Shown here piece by piece: positions 17,507 to 26,722 of a stretch of DNA of 64,000 nt. The DNA is taken from contig NZ_FONY01000030.1 of the NCBI RefSeq assembly GCF_900113045.1, positions 1 through 64,000 on the forward strand, read 5' to 3'. The notes beneath the pieces were generated by a model that worked only from the letters and a program-made list of their open reading frames with translations, searched no databases and was not told the DNA's origin. Numbering within the stretch: position 1 is the first letter of the stretch; every line of letters begins with the position of its first letter. Position numbers and translations under genes: made by a program. This DNA comes from Thermoflexibacter ruber (lineage in GTDB: Bacteria; Bacteroidota; Bacteroidia; Cytophagales; Thermoflexibacteraceae).

Positions 17507-18655
17507 TTGACATTGAAATTTCCCGAAACTTTATACCAATTAGATGAAACTATACCGATGCACAAGAGTTTCATGGGCAAGTTTATAGGAGGCTTTATCC
17601 TTGCTTGGCTGAGCATTTGGTTTGGTGGCTTCTTTTTCAAATTTGCCTTTATCGTTAGTGCATTGGCTTTGCTTTTACCCTTAGTAGCTGAGTTTTGGAA
17701 AGGACAACTCAAATCTATTTTACTCACTACTGAATACTTAGAGTTGCGGACAGGTTTGGAGGAGCATCCTCAGCGAATTTATCTTTCAGACATCAAACGC
17801 GTTTCTTTGATAGAAAAAGAAAATCGTTATCATACTAAAAATCAATCTAATAGTGAATCTACTACTGTGCTGATAGATGAAAAAAAAGTCAAAGATTATG
17901 ATGCGGAGGCTAAGTGTACTATTAGTACTGTGGGAGGTAAAAAATATGAAATCAAAAGTGCCTACTTTCCTGAGGGAGAATTTGGCGAGTTTTTAGAAAA
18001 GCTACAAAAAGCCTATCACGAACGTTCTACTTCTTTCCAAATCAATAGCTCTACGTATGCTACTTTGGAAGAAGCAAGCCAAACAGCAGACCGAATTGAG
18101 CAAGTAATGTATGCGAATATCAGGCGGTTACAGGAAGATTTAGTACTCAAGAAAGATTTTGAGAAAAACATGATTGAGGCTTATAGGTCTATTTATAGAG
18201 TGCGGGACGCTTTTGATGTTTCTAAAAGTAATGCTAAAATCATTTATGAGTTTAAAAATATAGATTACTCTACAAGTTATATCTTGGAAAATGACTACCT
18301 GCCTGAACTTGATGAAGAAGGAATAGAGTTTGGTAAAAACTTGATAGAAGCAGCAAAAGAAAATCTGATTTTAGTAGAGCAACGCATTACTTTTTATAGA
18401 AGAATAGACAAAGAATTAGAAAAAATCAAACTCCAGCAGCAAAGTCGCAGAAAACTGCAAGCTGTAGCACAAAATCTAAAAGATTTGCAGTATAAAAATA
18501 CTACCAAAATGATAGACCAGTCTTTTTCCAACAATGCAGAGGATATGGAAGCAAAGGTTCTCAATGAATTAGAAGAACTTTCTCAGAAAGTCCGAAACAT
18601 AGACGATTTAGACGATTCTATTATCCTCAGACAGCATATTGCTTTATTTAAGTGA
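17507..18655 (+). CDS. Hypothetical membrane protein with C-terminal coiled coil
   Basis: A 382-residue protein I cannot assign. Residues about 28-65 hold two close membrane helices (GGFILAWLSIWFGGFFF and FIVSALALLLPLVAEFW), followed by a PH-like beta region (KSILLTTEYLELRTGLEEHPQRIYLSDIKRV) as in many bPH2/YdbS-type membrane proteins, then a long helical, coiled-coil part (170-370). The first codon available in the open frame is TTG at 17507, since a stop lies at 17468; ATG at 17558 (MHKSFMGK) is the alternative and keeps both membrane helices. Confidence 0.65.
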   Translation: MTLKFPETLYQLDETIPMHKSFMGKFIGGFILAWLSIWFGGFFFKFAFIVSALALLLPLVAEFWKGQLKSILLTTEYLELRTGLEEHPQRIYLSDIKRVSLIEKENRYHTKNQSNSESTTVLIDEKKVKDYDAEAKCTISTVGGKKYEIKSAYFPEGEFGEFLEKLQKAYHERSTSFQINSSTYATLEEASQTADRIEQVMYANIRRLQEDLVLKKDFEKNMIEAYRSIYRVRDAFDVSKSNAKIIYEFKNIDYSTSYILENDYLPELDEEGIEFGKNLIEAAKENLILVEQRITFYRRIDKELEKIKLQQQSRRKLQAVAQNLKDLQYKNTTKMIDQSFSNNAEDMEAKVLNELEELSQKVRNIDDLDDSIILRQHIALFK

Positions 18656-18733
18656 TAGGTTTGGTCTATCCAAATAATAATTTCTCCTCACATTGATATT
18701 TTTTATTCTCCTTGTTTTAATTTTGGGTTTAGC

Positions 18734-20326
18734 ATGATGAGTACCTTCAATATGAAAACCCTAATTATCTTTTTTATCTTTTTCTCCATAATTAGTTTTT
18801 CTTTTGCTCAATCTATCCCTCCCAAAAGAGAATTAAGAGCTGTATGGATAGCTACAGTTGCCAATATTGATTATCCATCAAGAAAAAACTTACACCCTTT
18901 TGAGCAACAGGACGAATTTAGAGCCTTAATCCAAAAACATAGGCAGGTGGGTATCAATGCTGTATTTGTGCAGGTGCGTCCAGCAACTGATGCCTTTTAT
19001 TATAGCGACAGAGAGCTTTGGTCGGAGTGGCTTAGTGGAAAGCAAGGGAACGAGCCTCGCCCTTTTTATGACCCTTTGGCATACATGATAGAAGAAGCCC
19101 ACAAAAACGGTATGGAGTTTCATGCTTGGTTCAATCCCTATCGTGCAGTTTTTGATACGGCTCGCTCCTCTGAAGTTCACCCTGAGCATATCACTAACCG
19201 CCGACCTGAATGGTTTATTCAATATGGTAAAACCAAATATTTTAATCCTGCCCTACCTCAAGTCAGAGAATATATCACCTCTATTATTACTGATGTAGTC
19301 AAGCGGTATCCTATTGATGGTGTGCATTTTGATGATTATTTCTATCCATATCCTATTGCCAATACCCCTCTTGATGACCAAAAAGACTTTGAGAGGTATG
19401 GACAGGATTTTAAAAATATTCAAGACTGGCGAAGGCATAATGTTAATTTACTCATAGAGTCCGTAGCTAAGAGTATTAGACAAACTAAACCCAAAGTAAA
19501 ATTTGGTGTAAGTCCATTTGGAGTGTGGAGAAATGAAAGAGATGAAAAACAAGGCTCAAAAACTATCACAGGCACAACAAGTTATGACCACTTATACGCA
19601 GATGTAAGGTATTGGTTAAAAAATGCTTGGATAGACTACGTAGTACCTCAGGTATATTTCCACTCCCAATTTAAGCATGCTCCCTACCAACAATTAGTTG
19701 ATTGGTGGGCGGCAAATGGCTTTGGCAAACATCTCTATATAGGTATGGCAGCGTACAAGATTGGTTCTAAAACAGATACTCTTTGGCAAAACTTATCAGA
19801 AATGCCCTCGCAACTTCGTTTCAACCGAGCCTGTGAAAATATCAAAGGAAGTGTATTTTTTAGTGCTAAATCTATTTTCAATAATAGCTTGCATGATTCT
19901 CTAAAAACTAATTTTTATCGCTACCCTGCCTTAGTGCCTCCTATGCCTTGGAAAGATAGTATTGCCGCTAATCCTCCAACAGACTTAGTTTTGCATAAAT
20001 CATACAAATCTGTCTTTTTGCAATGGAAAGTTCCTCAAAGAGCCAAAGACGGCGACGAGGCAGTTTACTATATTATTTATCGTTTCAATCATGATGAGCC
20101 AATTAACTTAGAAGATGCCAGCAAGATAGTCGGCATTAGGCGACAGCAAGGCGAGTTTTTTGTAGATAAAACAGTCAAGCATGGGGGCAAATATCGCTAT
20201 TTAGTTACTGCTCTTGACCAAATGCACAACGAAAGTTCTGCCTCCAATGTAGTCTTTGTCGATTTTGCCGACAGTTCTTGGCTTGATTTTGTCAAAGTAC
20301 TTTTAGAAATCTATTTCAAGCGTTAG
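18734..20326 (+). CDS. Secreted glycosyl hydrolase-like family 10 (GHL10/DUF187) protein
   Basis: A 530-residue exported protein. A signal peptide (MKTLIIFFIFFSIISFSFAQ; start may be the later Met at 18752) precedes the GHL10 barrel, recognised from ELRAVWIATVANIDYPSR, NAVFVQVRPATDAFY, HAWFNPYRAVF and DGVHFDDYFYPYP. In this family the barrel is thought to act on peptidoglycan-like or other glycans (YngK type), but the exact substrate is not established. From about residue 415 an Fn3-like domain (DLVLHKSYKSVFLQWKVP) follows. Convergent with the cyclophilin gene, 7 bp apart. Confidence 0.88.
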   Translation: MMSTFNMKTLIIFFIFFSIISFSFAQSIPPKRELRAVWIATVANIDYPSRKNLHPFEQQDEFRALIQKHRQVGINAVFVQVRPATDAFYYSDRELWSEWLSGKQGNEPRPFYDPLAYMIEEAHKNGMEFHAWFNPYRAVFDTARSSEVHPEHITNRRPEWFIQYGKTKYFNPALPQVREYITSIITDVVKRYPIDGVHFDDYFYPYPIANTPLDDQKDFERYGQDFKNIQDWRRHNVNLLIESVAKSIRQTKPKVKFGVSPFGVWRNERDEKQGSKTITGTTSYDHLYADVRYWLKNAWIDYVVPQVYFHSQFKHAPYQQLVDWWAANGFGKHLYIGMAAYKIGSKTDTLWQNLSEMPSQLRFNRACENIKGSVFFSAKSIFNNSLHDSLKTNFYRYPALVPPMPWKDSIAANPPTDLVLHKSYKSVFLQWKVPQRAKDGDEAVYYIIYRFNHDEPINLEDASKIVGIRRQQGEFFVDKTVKHGGKYRYLVTALDQMHNESSASNVVFVDFADSSWLDFVKVLLEIYFKR

Positions 20327-20333
20327 CGTGCCT

Positions 20334-20852
20334 TTACTCTTTCTTAGCTTCTCCTTTCGGAACTTTGTGGATTAAAATTTCTATGCGATTCATTTTGTCG
20401 CCTCTTTTAATTTTATCCAAATACTCAAAGTCATCTTCTATTACTTTTCCAAAACAAGTATGATTGCCATCAAAAGCCTCTGTATTATTGCGGTCTAAGC
20501 AGATAAAAAATTGCGAACTGCCTGTATCGCGTCCGCAGTTTGCCATAGAAAGCACACCTCTATCGTGTTTTTGCAACTCGCCTCCCAGCTCGCACTTAAT
20601 AGTGTAACCTGCACTTCCTGTGCCATCGCCTTTTGGACAACCCGTCTGCACCAAAGTCCCTGCTATTACCCGATGGAAAATCATATTTTTGTAAAATCCC
20701 AAATCTGCTAACCTGCAAAAGTTATCTACTGTTTTAGGGGCATCTTCTTCAAAAAGTTGCACGTGCATTACTCCATGCTCGGTATAGATTTTTGCAGTGC
20801 GAATAATCTCAAATTCTTCTTCCTCTTTTTTCGCAAATAAGCCAAAAAGCAT
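20334..20852 (-). CDS. Cyclophilin-type peptidyl-prolyl cis-trans isomerase
   Basis: A 172-residue cyclophilin that accelerates proline isomerisation during folding. Family landmarks are NFCRLADLGFYKNMIFHRVI, the GDGTGSAGYTIKCE segment, SMANCGRDTGSSQFFICL (Q/F active-site region) and HTCFGKVIED. No signal peptide, so a cytoplasmic form. The first 20 residues (KKEEEEFEIIRTAKIYTEHG) are an unusually acidic leader. Confidence 0.93.
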   Translation of the reverse strand: MLFGLFAKKEEEEFEIIRTAKIYTEHGVMHVQLFEEDAPKTVDNFCRLADLGFYKNMIFHRVIAGTLVQTGCPKGDGTGSAGYTIKCELGGELQKHDRGVLSMANCGRDTGSSQFFICLDRNNTEAFDGNHTCFGKVIEDDFEYLDKIKRGDKMNRIEILIHKVPKGEAKKE

Positions 20853-20961
20853 AATTTTTTCTGATTACTTGTCAAATTTTAGAGTAAAACTAACAACTTC
20901 TTTTCTTATTTGGTAATTTTAAATCAAAATAAAGTATTACCATTTTAATCTTATTTAGAAT

Positions 20962-23520
20962 ATGAGGAAGAAAATTACCTTTATACTTATCGTTTTTTGC
21001 TTTACGAGCATAACAGCTTATAGTCAGGAACTTAAGTATTACTTACCAGATAGTATTACTTATAACCCTGCTATCCCCACTCCTGAGTCGGTTATTGGGC
21101 ATAAAGTAGGGCAGTGGCACATAACTCATGATAAATTAGTGTATTACATGAGAGAGTTGGCAAAATCCTCTGACCGCATCAAGATAGAACAGACAGGCAA
21201 AACCTATGAAGACCGCCCCCAATTACTGCTTACGATTACTTCTCCGAAAAATCATGCAAACTTAGAGCAGATTCGCCAGCAACACTTAGACCTCTGCAAC
21301 CCTGCCAAATCTGCCAGTCTGAACATAGACAATATGCCCGTAGTAATTTGGCAAGGTTACAGCATACACGGTAACGAACCAAGTGGCTCTAATGCAGCTC
21401 TTTTGTATGCTTACTACTTGGCAGCGGCTCAAGGCCGGCAGATAGAAGAAGCCTTAGAAAATACGATTATTTTACTCGACCCTTCGTTCAACCCTGATGG
21501 GCTAAATCGCTTCGCTCACTGGGCAAATATGCACAAAAGCAAGCACTTAGTAACTGACCCTCAAAGTAGAGAGTTCAGCGAAGTGTGGCCCGGAGGCAGG
21601 TTTAACCACTATTGGTTTGACTTGAACCGAGATTGGCTACCCGCTCAACACCTTGAAAGTCAAAACCGTCTGAAAAAATTTCACGAATGGAAACCCAATG
21701 TACTGACTGACCACCATGAAATGGGGTCTAACTCTACCTTCTTTTTCCAGCCCGGTGTTCCCTCTCGCACCAATCCACTTACTCCTGCTAAAAATCAAGA
21801 ATTGACAGGGAAAATTGGCAAGTTTCACGCGGCATTTTTAGACAGGATAGGCTCGCTCTACTACACCAAAGAGGGTTTTGACGATTTTTATTACGGCAAA
21901 GGTTCTACTTATCCCGATATTCAAGGGGCAGTAGGTATCCTATTCGAGCAGGGAAGTTCTCGCGGACACGCTCAAGAAACTATCCATGGCGTGCTTACCT
22001 TCCCTTTTACCATTCGCAATCAGTTTACTACCTCACTTTCTACTTTGGAAGCGGCAAAAAACCTCCGTAAGGAACTGCTTAATTATCAAAGAGAATCTTT
22101 CCAAACGGCAGTCCAGCAAGCCAATGCTTCTCCAATTAAAGGATACATTGTAGGGGACAGAAACGACAGGGCAAAAACCTATCATTTCTTAGAAATGTTA
22201 GAACGTCATCAAATAGAAATTTACGAGTTGAAAGGCAAAATTACCGTAGATAACCAAGAGTTTGAGAGTGGCTCGGCTTTCATTATTCCTACTAACCAGC
22301 CTCAGTATAGACTAATAACCACTATTTTCCAAAAAGAACTCAAATTCAAGGATAGCTTGTTTTACGATGTTTCTGCTTGGACTATGCCTTTGGCTTTTAA
22401 TCTGCCTTATGCCGAACTCAAATCTTTGAATAATACTATTTTAGGCAATAAACTTTCTCAAGCTATTTTCCCTATGGGCGAGGTAGTAGGGGGCAGAAGT
22501 GAATATGCTTACCTCTTTGAGTGGGACGAGTATTATGCCCCTAAGATGCTCTATGCCGTGCTAAATAGTGGGCTTATTGCCAAAGTAGCTACTGACCCCT
22601 TCGAGATTGTTACGGCAAATGGAAATATGAAATTTGACTATGGAACTATCATGATTCCCGCAAAAAATCAAGCAAAAAGTGAAGATGAAATTTATCAGTT
22701 AATTGAAAATCAAGCAAAAACTAATGGAATCAAAGCCTATGCAGTAAAAACAGGCTTAGTATCTGACGGCATAGATTTAGGGAGCAATAGCTTTTCTATT
22801 TTGGAAGCCCCCAAAGTTGCTATGCTGGTAGGTGCAGGCGTAGCCGCAAGCGATGCAGGTGAAATTTGGCACTTAGCCGACCAGCGTTTTGGCTTGCCTA
22901 TTACCATGATAGATGTCAATAATTTCAATGGGGCTAACATTGATAAGTACAATACTTTAATCATGGTAAGCGGGAGCTATGGAAGTGTAAATAAAGATAA
23001 AATCAAAAATTGGGTGCAAAATGGTGGTTCATTGGTGCTTTTTGAAACGGCTATTGAGTGGGGAGCAAATGGTTTAGTAAACATCAACTTAAAGAAAAGC
23101 AAGGCAGACAGCCTGAAAGTAGCAAGTTATGCAGATTTAGAAAATAATTTGGGGGCGCAGGAAATGGGCGGTAGTATCTTCCAAGCCAAAGTAGATTTGA
23201 CCCACCCACTTTTGTATGGTTATAATACGTCAAATTTGAGCTTTTTCAAGGCAAATAGTGTGTATATGCAAAGAAACTCAAACCCTTACAGCACTCCCGC
23301 CCAATACACCGCTAACCCATTGCAGAGCGGATATATTTCTAAGGCAAATGCTGAGATGATGCGAAATGTTGCCGCCATCAATGTCAATGCCTTGGGTAGA
23401 GGGAGAGTAATTTCCATAGATAACGACCTAAATTTCAGGGCATTCTGGTTCGGTGGAACAAAACTATTTATGAATACTTTATTTTTTGGTAAGGTCATAG
23501 ACGCAAGGTCTGCAAGGTAA
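20962..23520 (+). CDS. Secreted M14-family zinc carboxypeptidase
   Basis: An 852-residue exported metallopeptidase. Signal peptide at 1-21 (KITFILIVFCFTSITAYSQ). The M14 zinc site is seen as H136 and E139 in GYSIHGNEPSGSN and a further His pair at 251-252 in TDHHEMGSN, with a NPDGLNRF segment as in carboxypeptidases. The C-terminal half (about 400-850) is a large beta/glutamine-amidotransferase-like region (KVAMLVGAGVAASDAGEIWHL, GRGRVISIDNDLNFRAFW) typical of long Bacteroidota M14 proteins. Probably trims peptides outside the cytoplasm. It is followed by a hairpin that could end its transcript. Confidence 0.9.
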   Translation: MRKKITFILIVFCFTSITAYSQELKYYLPDSITYNPAIPTPESVIGHKVGQWHITHDKLVYYMRELAKSSDRIKIEQTGKTYEDRPQLLLTITSPKNHANLEQIRQQHLDLCNPAKSASLNIDNMPVVIWQGYSIHGNEPSGSNAALLYAYYLAAAQGRQIEEALENTIILLDPSFNPDGLNRFAHWANMHKSKHLVTDPQSREFSEVWPGGRFNHYWFDLNRDWLPAQHLESQNRLKKFHEWKPNVLTDHHEMGSNSTFFFQPGVPSRTNPLTPAKNQELTGKIGKFHAAFLDRIGSLYYTKEGFDDFYYGKGSTYPDIQGAVGILFEQGSSRGHAQETIHGVLTFPFTIRNQFTTSLSTLEAAKNLRKELLNYQRESFQTAVQQANASPIKGYIVGDRNDRAKTYHFLEMLERHQIEIYELKGKITVDNQEFESGSAFIIPTNQPQYRLITTIFQKELKFKDSLFYDVSAWTMPLAFNLPYAELKSLNNTILGNKLSQAIFPMGEVVGGRSEYAYLFEWDEYYAPKMLYAVLNSGLIAKVATDPFEIVTANGNMKFDYGTIMIPAKNQAKSEDEIYQLIENQAKTNGIKAYAVKTGLVSDGIDLGSNSFSILEAPKVAMLVGAGVAASDAGEIWHLADQRFGLPITMIDVNNFNGANIDKYNTLIMVSGSYGSVNKDKIKNWVQNGGSLVLFETAIEWGANGLVNINLKKSKADSLKVASYADLENNLGAQEMGGSIFQAKVDLTHPLLYGYNTSNLSFFKANSVYMQRNSNPYSTPAQYTANPLQSGYISKANAEMMRNVAAINVNALGRGRVISIDNDLNFRAFWFGGTKLFMNTLFFGKVIDARSAR

Positions 23521-23534
23521 TATCAATAAAATCT

Positions 23535-23585
23535 AATTGCTGACATCTGTAAGTTTTCTAAAAAAATTTATAAATGTCAGCAATT
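23535..23585 (+). terminator. Hairpin after the M14 peptidase gene
   Basis: A perfect 12-bp inverted repeat: AATTGCTGACAT (23535-23546) and ATGTCAGCAATT (23574-23585), with a 27-nt loop, 14 bp after the stop codon. The T-run is weak (ACTTTAAT), so it may protect or end the transcript. Confidence 0.5.
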
Positions 23586-23609
23586 ACTTTAATAAATCTG
23601 TCATTTTTT

Positions 23610-23617
23610 TATCTTTG
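23610..23617 (+). promoter_or_regulatory. -7 promoter element of the STAS-like gene
   Basis: TATCTTTG fits the TAnnTTTG consensus, 52 bases before the ATG at 23670. No clean -33 box was seen. Confidence 0.35.
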
Positions 23618-23669
23618 TGTATGAGAGGAAATTCTCAAGCTCAGTGTCCAACTAAAACTATTTTCAAGA

Positions 23670-24089
23670 ATGAAAAATGAACTAAAAGACCAAGAGGGTA
23701 AAGTTTTCTTTACCTTAGAATATTTACAAGACAAAGGTATATTTTATGCCGCATGGTTTGGCTCTTATCTGTCCGTTGAACAAGTAAAGCAAGGAGCACT
23801 CCTGTTTCTTGATGAAATTGCCTCGCACTCTACCTCTAAGCTGATGAATGATAATAGACAACTGGAAGGCGTTTGGGACGAAGCAAATGAATGGTTAGCC
23901 ACCGAATGGATGCCTGCCGTCATCGTGAGGGGCTTAAAGAAGTTTGCCCATATTTACTCTCCAGACTTATATGCCAGACTATCCGCCGAGTTTATGCAGG
24001 ATAATAGCCAGCAGTTTCCTGAAGGTTTTGACCTTCGTTTATTTGATAATCAGGAAGATGCAGAGAAGTGGTTACTATCAGAGGATTAA
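23670..24089 (+). CDS. STAS/SpoIIAA-like small protein (first of pair)
   Basis: A 139-residue cytoplasmic protein with a beta-alpha arrangement (FTLEYLQDKGIFYAAWFGSYLSVEQVKQGALLFLDEI, then LMNDNRQLEG, then a second half ending LFDNQEDAEKWL). This layout is that of the STAS/SEC14-like domain proteins found as short single-domain genes in Cytophagales. Role not known; possibly an anti-anti-sigma-like binding protein, which is inference. The next gene at 24246 has the same architecture. Confidence 0.55.
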   Translation: MKNELKDQEGKVFFTLEYLQDKGIFYAAWFGSYLSVEQVKQGALLFLDEIASHSTSKLMNDNRQLEGVWDEANEWLATEWMPAVIVRGLKKFAHIYSPDLYARLSAEFMQDNSQQFPEGFDLRLFDNQEDAEKWLLSED

Positions 24090-24195
24090 ACCAAAGATAT
24101 GTCTTTCTGCACATTTGCTTTCAGTTCAAAATTTTTTAAATTTTAGTAACTTTTACTCATTTTTCACGTTAAACTTTAAAAAATGCAAAAAAAAC

Positions 24196-24226
24196 TTGGT
24201 TAAGTGAAAAAATACACATAATTTTG
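24196..24226 (+). promoter_or_regulatory. Bacteroidota sigma-A promoter of the second STAS-like gene
   Basis: TTG (24196-24198) and TAATTTTG (24219-24226), 20 bases apart, match the -33/-7 pattern. ATG at 24246 follows by about 20 bases. Confidence 0.55.
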
Positions 24227-24245
24227 ATTATGTAATTTTAAGCAA

Positions 24246-24683
24246 ATGATGACGGAAGAAACACTACATAAACTATCAACAAACAAAAGTCTTACCCCTA
24301 TTTTCAAAGACATTTGTGCAGAAACGTATCATGTAAAAGAAGGCAACATCATCTACTTAGTGATGAAAGGGCTAACTAAAAATCAGTGCTATCAAACCAA
24401 TGCTGAGAGAGCCTTATCAGCCTTAGTAAGATTCAACAGTTGCAAAATGTTGATTGATTTTCGCAACTTAGTGATGCTTTCTCCCCAAGACCAACAATGG
24501 ATGGAGGAAGTATGGCAGAGGCAAGCTGTCAAAGTAGGATTGCATCAATTGGCGATAGTCATGCCTGATGGCTTATTTGCTATACTTAGTACTAATAAAT
24601 TGATAGAAGCTATTAAAAAACATGCTTCATTTGATACAGAAAGCTTTTTAAACGATACAGAAGCCTATGATTGGCTTGTCTAA
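24246..24683 (+). CDS. STAS/SpoIIAA-like small protein (second of pair)
   Basis: A 145-residue cytoplasmic protein of the same layout as the gene at 23670: early beta strands (IIYLVMKGLTKNQCYQTNAERALSALV), a central KMLIDFRNLVMLSPQDQQWMEEVW, and a C-terminal strand-helix ending FLNDTEAYDWLV. The two share position-by-position features, such as a helix of about 15 residues, an LxDxRxL central strand and a terminal W-L, but low identity. It has its own promoter. Function unknown. Confidence 0.55.
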   Translation: MMTEETLHKLSTNKSLTPIFKDICAETYHVKEGNIIYLVMKGLTKNQCYQTNAERALSALVRFNSCKMLIDFRNLVMLSPQDQQWMEEVWQRQAVKVGLHQLAIVMPDGLFAILSTNKLIEAIKKHASFDTESFLNDTEAYDWLV

Positions 24684-24805
24684 TAAATCTATTGCTTGTT
24701 CTTAAAATACTTGCAAGACCTCTATGTTACTCGGTAAAAATTTAAAATAGAAATACAAAAAGCCTCATCAAATTTTAATAATTAGAATAGTTCCCCAAAG
24801 AAGGA

Positions 24806-24899
24806 TGCTCGTTGCTTCTTAATCGATAGCTGCGACTTAAAATAAGAAGCAAATTAACTTTATGCGGGCAACCTTGCCTAAACATAGTCTTAGGACAAG
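24806..24899 (+). ncRNA. Candidate structured leader RNA or small RNA
   Basis: No gene covers 24684-24938, yet 24806-24899 folds well on paper. TGCTCG (24806-24811) pairs with CGGGCA (24865-24870, one G-U). It is directly stacked on a perfect 10-bp stem TTGCTTCTTA (24812-24821)/TAAGAAGCAA (24843-24852), with a 12-nt bulge on the 3' side and a small TCG/CGA stem in the loop. A second hairpin pairs CTTGCCTAA (24873-24881) with TTAGGaCAAG (24890-24899, one bulged A). It ends 39 bp before the L,D-transpeptidase start. I recognise no known riboswitch class. Confidence 0.35.
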
Positions 24900-24938
24900 A
24901 ACAATACGTATTAATATCTATAAAATACTCGAATTGAT

Positions 24939-25709
24939 ATGCAGTATTTATCTAATCCTTTCAGAACCGTACTACTTTTCTCCTCATTGATATTACTATC
25001 AGCTTATCCTATGAATGCCCAATTTTTAAGTAACCAACTTGCCCAAACCAGAGTAAAAGAAGCTCAGAAGGCAAAAGATGTACTCATGCAACGGCTTTTC
25101 ACAGAAAAAGGCTTGTCGTATCCTCCTAAAGAATTGTTTTTCAGAGCCTTTAAAAAGGAAAACTTATTTGAGATGTGGGCAAAAGATGATAAAACAGGAA
25201 AGTTTGTTTTAGTAAAAACCTATGATATTTGCTATGCCTCTGGCAGTTTAGGTCCTAAAAGAAAGTAAGGCGACTTGCAAGTCCCTGAAGGCTTTTACCA
25301 CGTGGACTGTTACAACCCTCAAAGCAATTTTTATCTCTCCGTAAGAATTAATTACCCCAATGCTTCTGACAGAATCTTGAGTCCGCACAAGCGTAAGTTA
25401 GGCGGCGATATTTGCATTCATGGTTCTTGTGTTTCCATTGGTTGCATTTCTATCCAAGACGAGAATATCAAAGAAGTATATTGGCTTATGATTCAGGCAC
25501 ACGGCGCAGGACAGAAAGAAATTCCTGTGCATATTTTCCCTTCTCACTTAGACGAGCAGAGTTTTGCAAGTTTAAAAAAAGAATATCAGGGAGATACAGA
25601 AAAACTCACGCTTTGGGAAAACTTACAAACAGGGTATCTTTATTTTGAGAAAAACAAAAAGCTACCTAAAATCACTGTTAATGACAAAGGAATGTATATT
25701 TTTAAGTAA
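24939..25709 (+). pseudogene. YkuD-type L,D-transpeptidase interrupted by one in-frame stop
   Basis: Two open segments, 24939-25268 and from codon 25269 to 25709, lie in the same frame and are split only by TAA at 25266-25268. Together they give a 256-codon secreted protein: signal peptide (TVLLFSSLILLSAYPMNAQ), then a YkuD L,D-transpeptidase domain. The stop falls inside the conserved GPKRKxGDLQVPEGFYHV segment, where the family normally has Glu or Gln, so one base change (GAA or CAA to TAA) explains it. The active-site motif downstream is intact: H161 and nucleophile C169 in HGSCVSIGCISI. No other damage is visible, so the lesion is recent, or a sequencing error, or readthrough occurs. The family crosslinks peptidoglycan or attaches proteins to it. 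Confidence 0.8.
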
Positions 25710-25786
25710 TTTTCTGCGATGCCTTATTGAATTTTTTTTAATCTTCGCAAATTAAGAGCAACATATACTAATCCTATAAATTACCT

Positions 25787-26722
25787 ATGCAAGTAAATGA
25801 CAAGACCATCATTTTTTCCACACAAAATTACAGCTACTTAAAAGAGGAAATTTTGCAAAGTAGTCATTTTGAGGAAGGTAATATAGAAATACAAACTTTC
25901 CCCGATGGAGAGCATTATTACAGAATTTTGTCTGAGGTAGAATACAAGGAGGTTGCCTTGATTGGAGGCACTATCTCAGACAAGGATACCTTAGAATTGT
26001 ATGATATAGCTTGTGGATTGGTAGAAGGGGGAGCAAGGAAACTAAACATCATCATTCCTTTTTATGGTTATTCCACTATGGAGCGAGCAGTCAAAAAAGG
26101 AGAAATAGTTACCGCCAAAACGCGCGCTCGCCTGCTTTCTGCTATTCCACAAGCCTATTTTGGGAATAGAGTTATCTTCATTGATTTACACTCAGAGGGC
26201 ATACCTCACTACTTGGAAGGGGGTATTAGAGCGATTCATCTCTATGCCAAACCCATCATTTCTACGATAGCCACTCATTTGGCAGGGAAAAATTTTGTGC
26301 TTGCCTCTACAGATGCAGGTAGGGCAAAGTGGGTAGAATCTTTGGCAAATGACATAGGCGTAGAGGCGGCTTTCGTGTATAAAAGGCGTATGAGCGGTAG
26401 CAATACCAGAGTTACAGGCGTAAATGCAGATGTGAAAGGAAAAACTGTAATCATTTATGACGACATGATTCGTACAGGAGGTTCGCTTTTGCAAGCAGCA
26501 AAGGCTTACAAAGAAGCAGGCGCAGCACAAATTTATGTACTTGCTACTCATGGCATATTCCCAAATGAAGCAGTTAAAAAGCTACAAATGAGTAATTTGA
26601 TTGAAAAGATAGTAGTAACTAATACACACCCTCAGGCGTTAGCACTCCAAAGTGATTTTTTGCAAGTAGCTTCCGTAGCTGGACTTATTTCAGAAAATTT
26701 GATAACGATTCGTAGTTTTTGA
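25787..26722 (+). CDS. Ribose-phosphate pyrophosphokinase (PRPP synthetase) family
   Basis: A 311-residue protein of the PRPP synthetase family (ribose 5-phosphate plus ATP to PRPP, feeding purine, pyrimidine, His and Trp synthesis). Landmarks: the FPDGEHYYRI segment near 39-48, a substrate loop with YKRRMSGS, and the PRPP-binding motif VIIYDDMIRTGGSL. The usual DLHADQIQGFF region instead reads DLHSEGIPHYLEGG, so this is a divergent branch and may be a paralogue of the main enzyme rather than prs itself. It lies 77 bp after the interrupted transpeptidase. Confidence 0.85.
   Translation: MQVNDKTIIFSTQNYSYLKEEILQSSHFEEGNIEIQTFPDGEHYYRILSEVEYKEVALIGGTISDKDTLELYDIACGLVEGGARKLNIIIPFYGYSTMERAVKKGEIVTAKTRARLLSAIPQAYFGNRVIFIDLHSEGIPHYLEGGIRAIHLYAKPIISTIATHLAGKNFVLASTDAGRAKWVESLANDIGVEAAFVYKRRMSGSNTRVTGVNADVKGKTVIIYDDMIRTGGSLLQAAKAYKEAGAAQIYVLATHGIFPNEAVKKLQMSNLIEKIVVTNTHPQALALQSDFLQVASVAGLISENLITIRSF

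Noticed and set aside
24861-24878. GGGCAACC motif as part of a SAM-type riboswitch
   Set aside because: Only this short segment resembles it; the other helices of SAM-I are missing, and the downstream gene is unrelated to sulfur metabolism.
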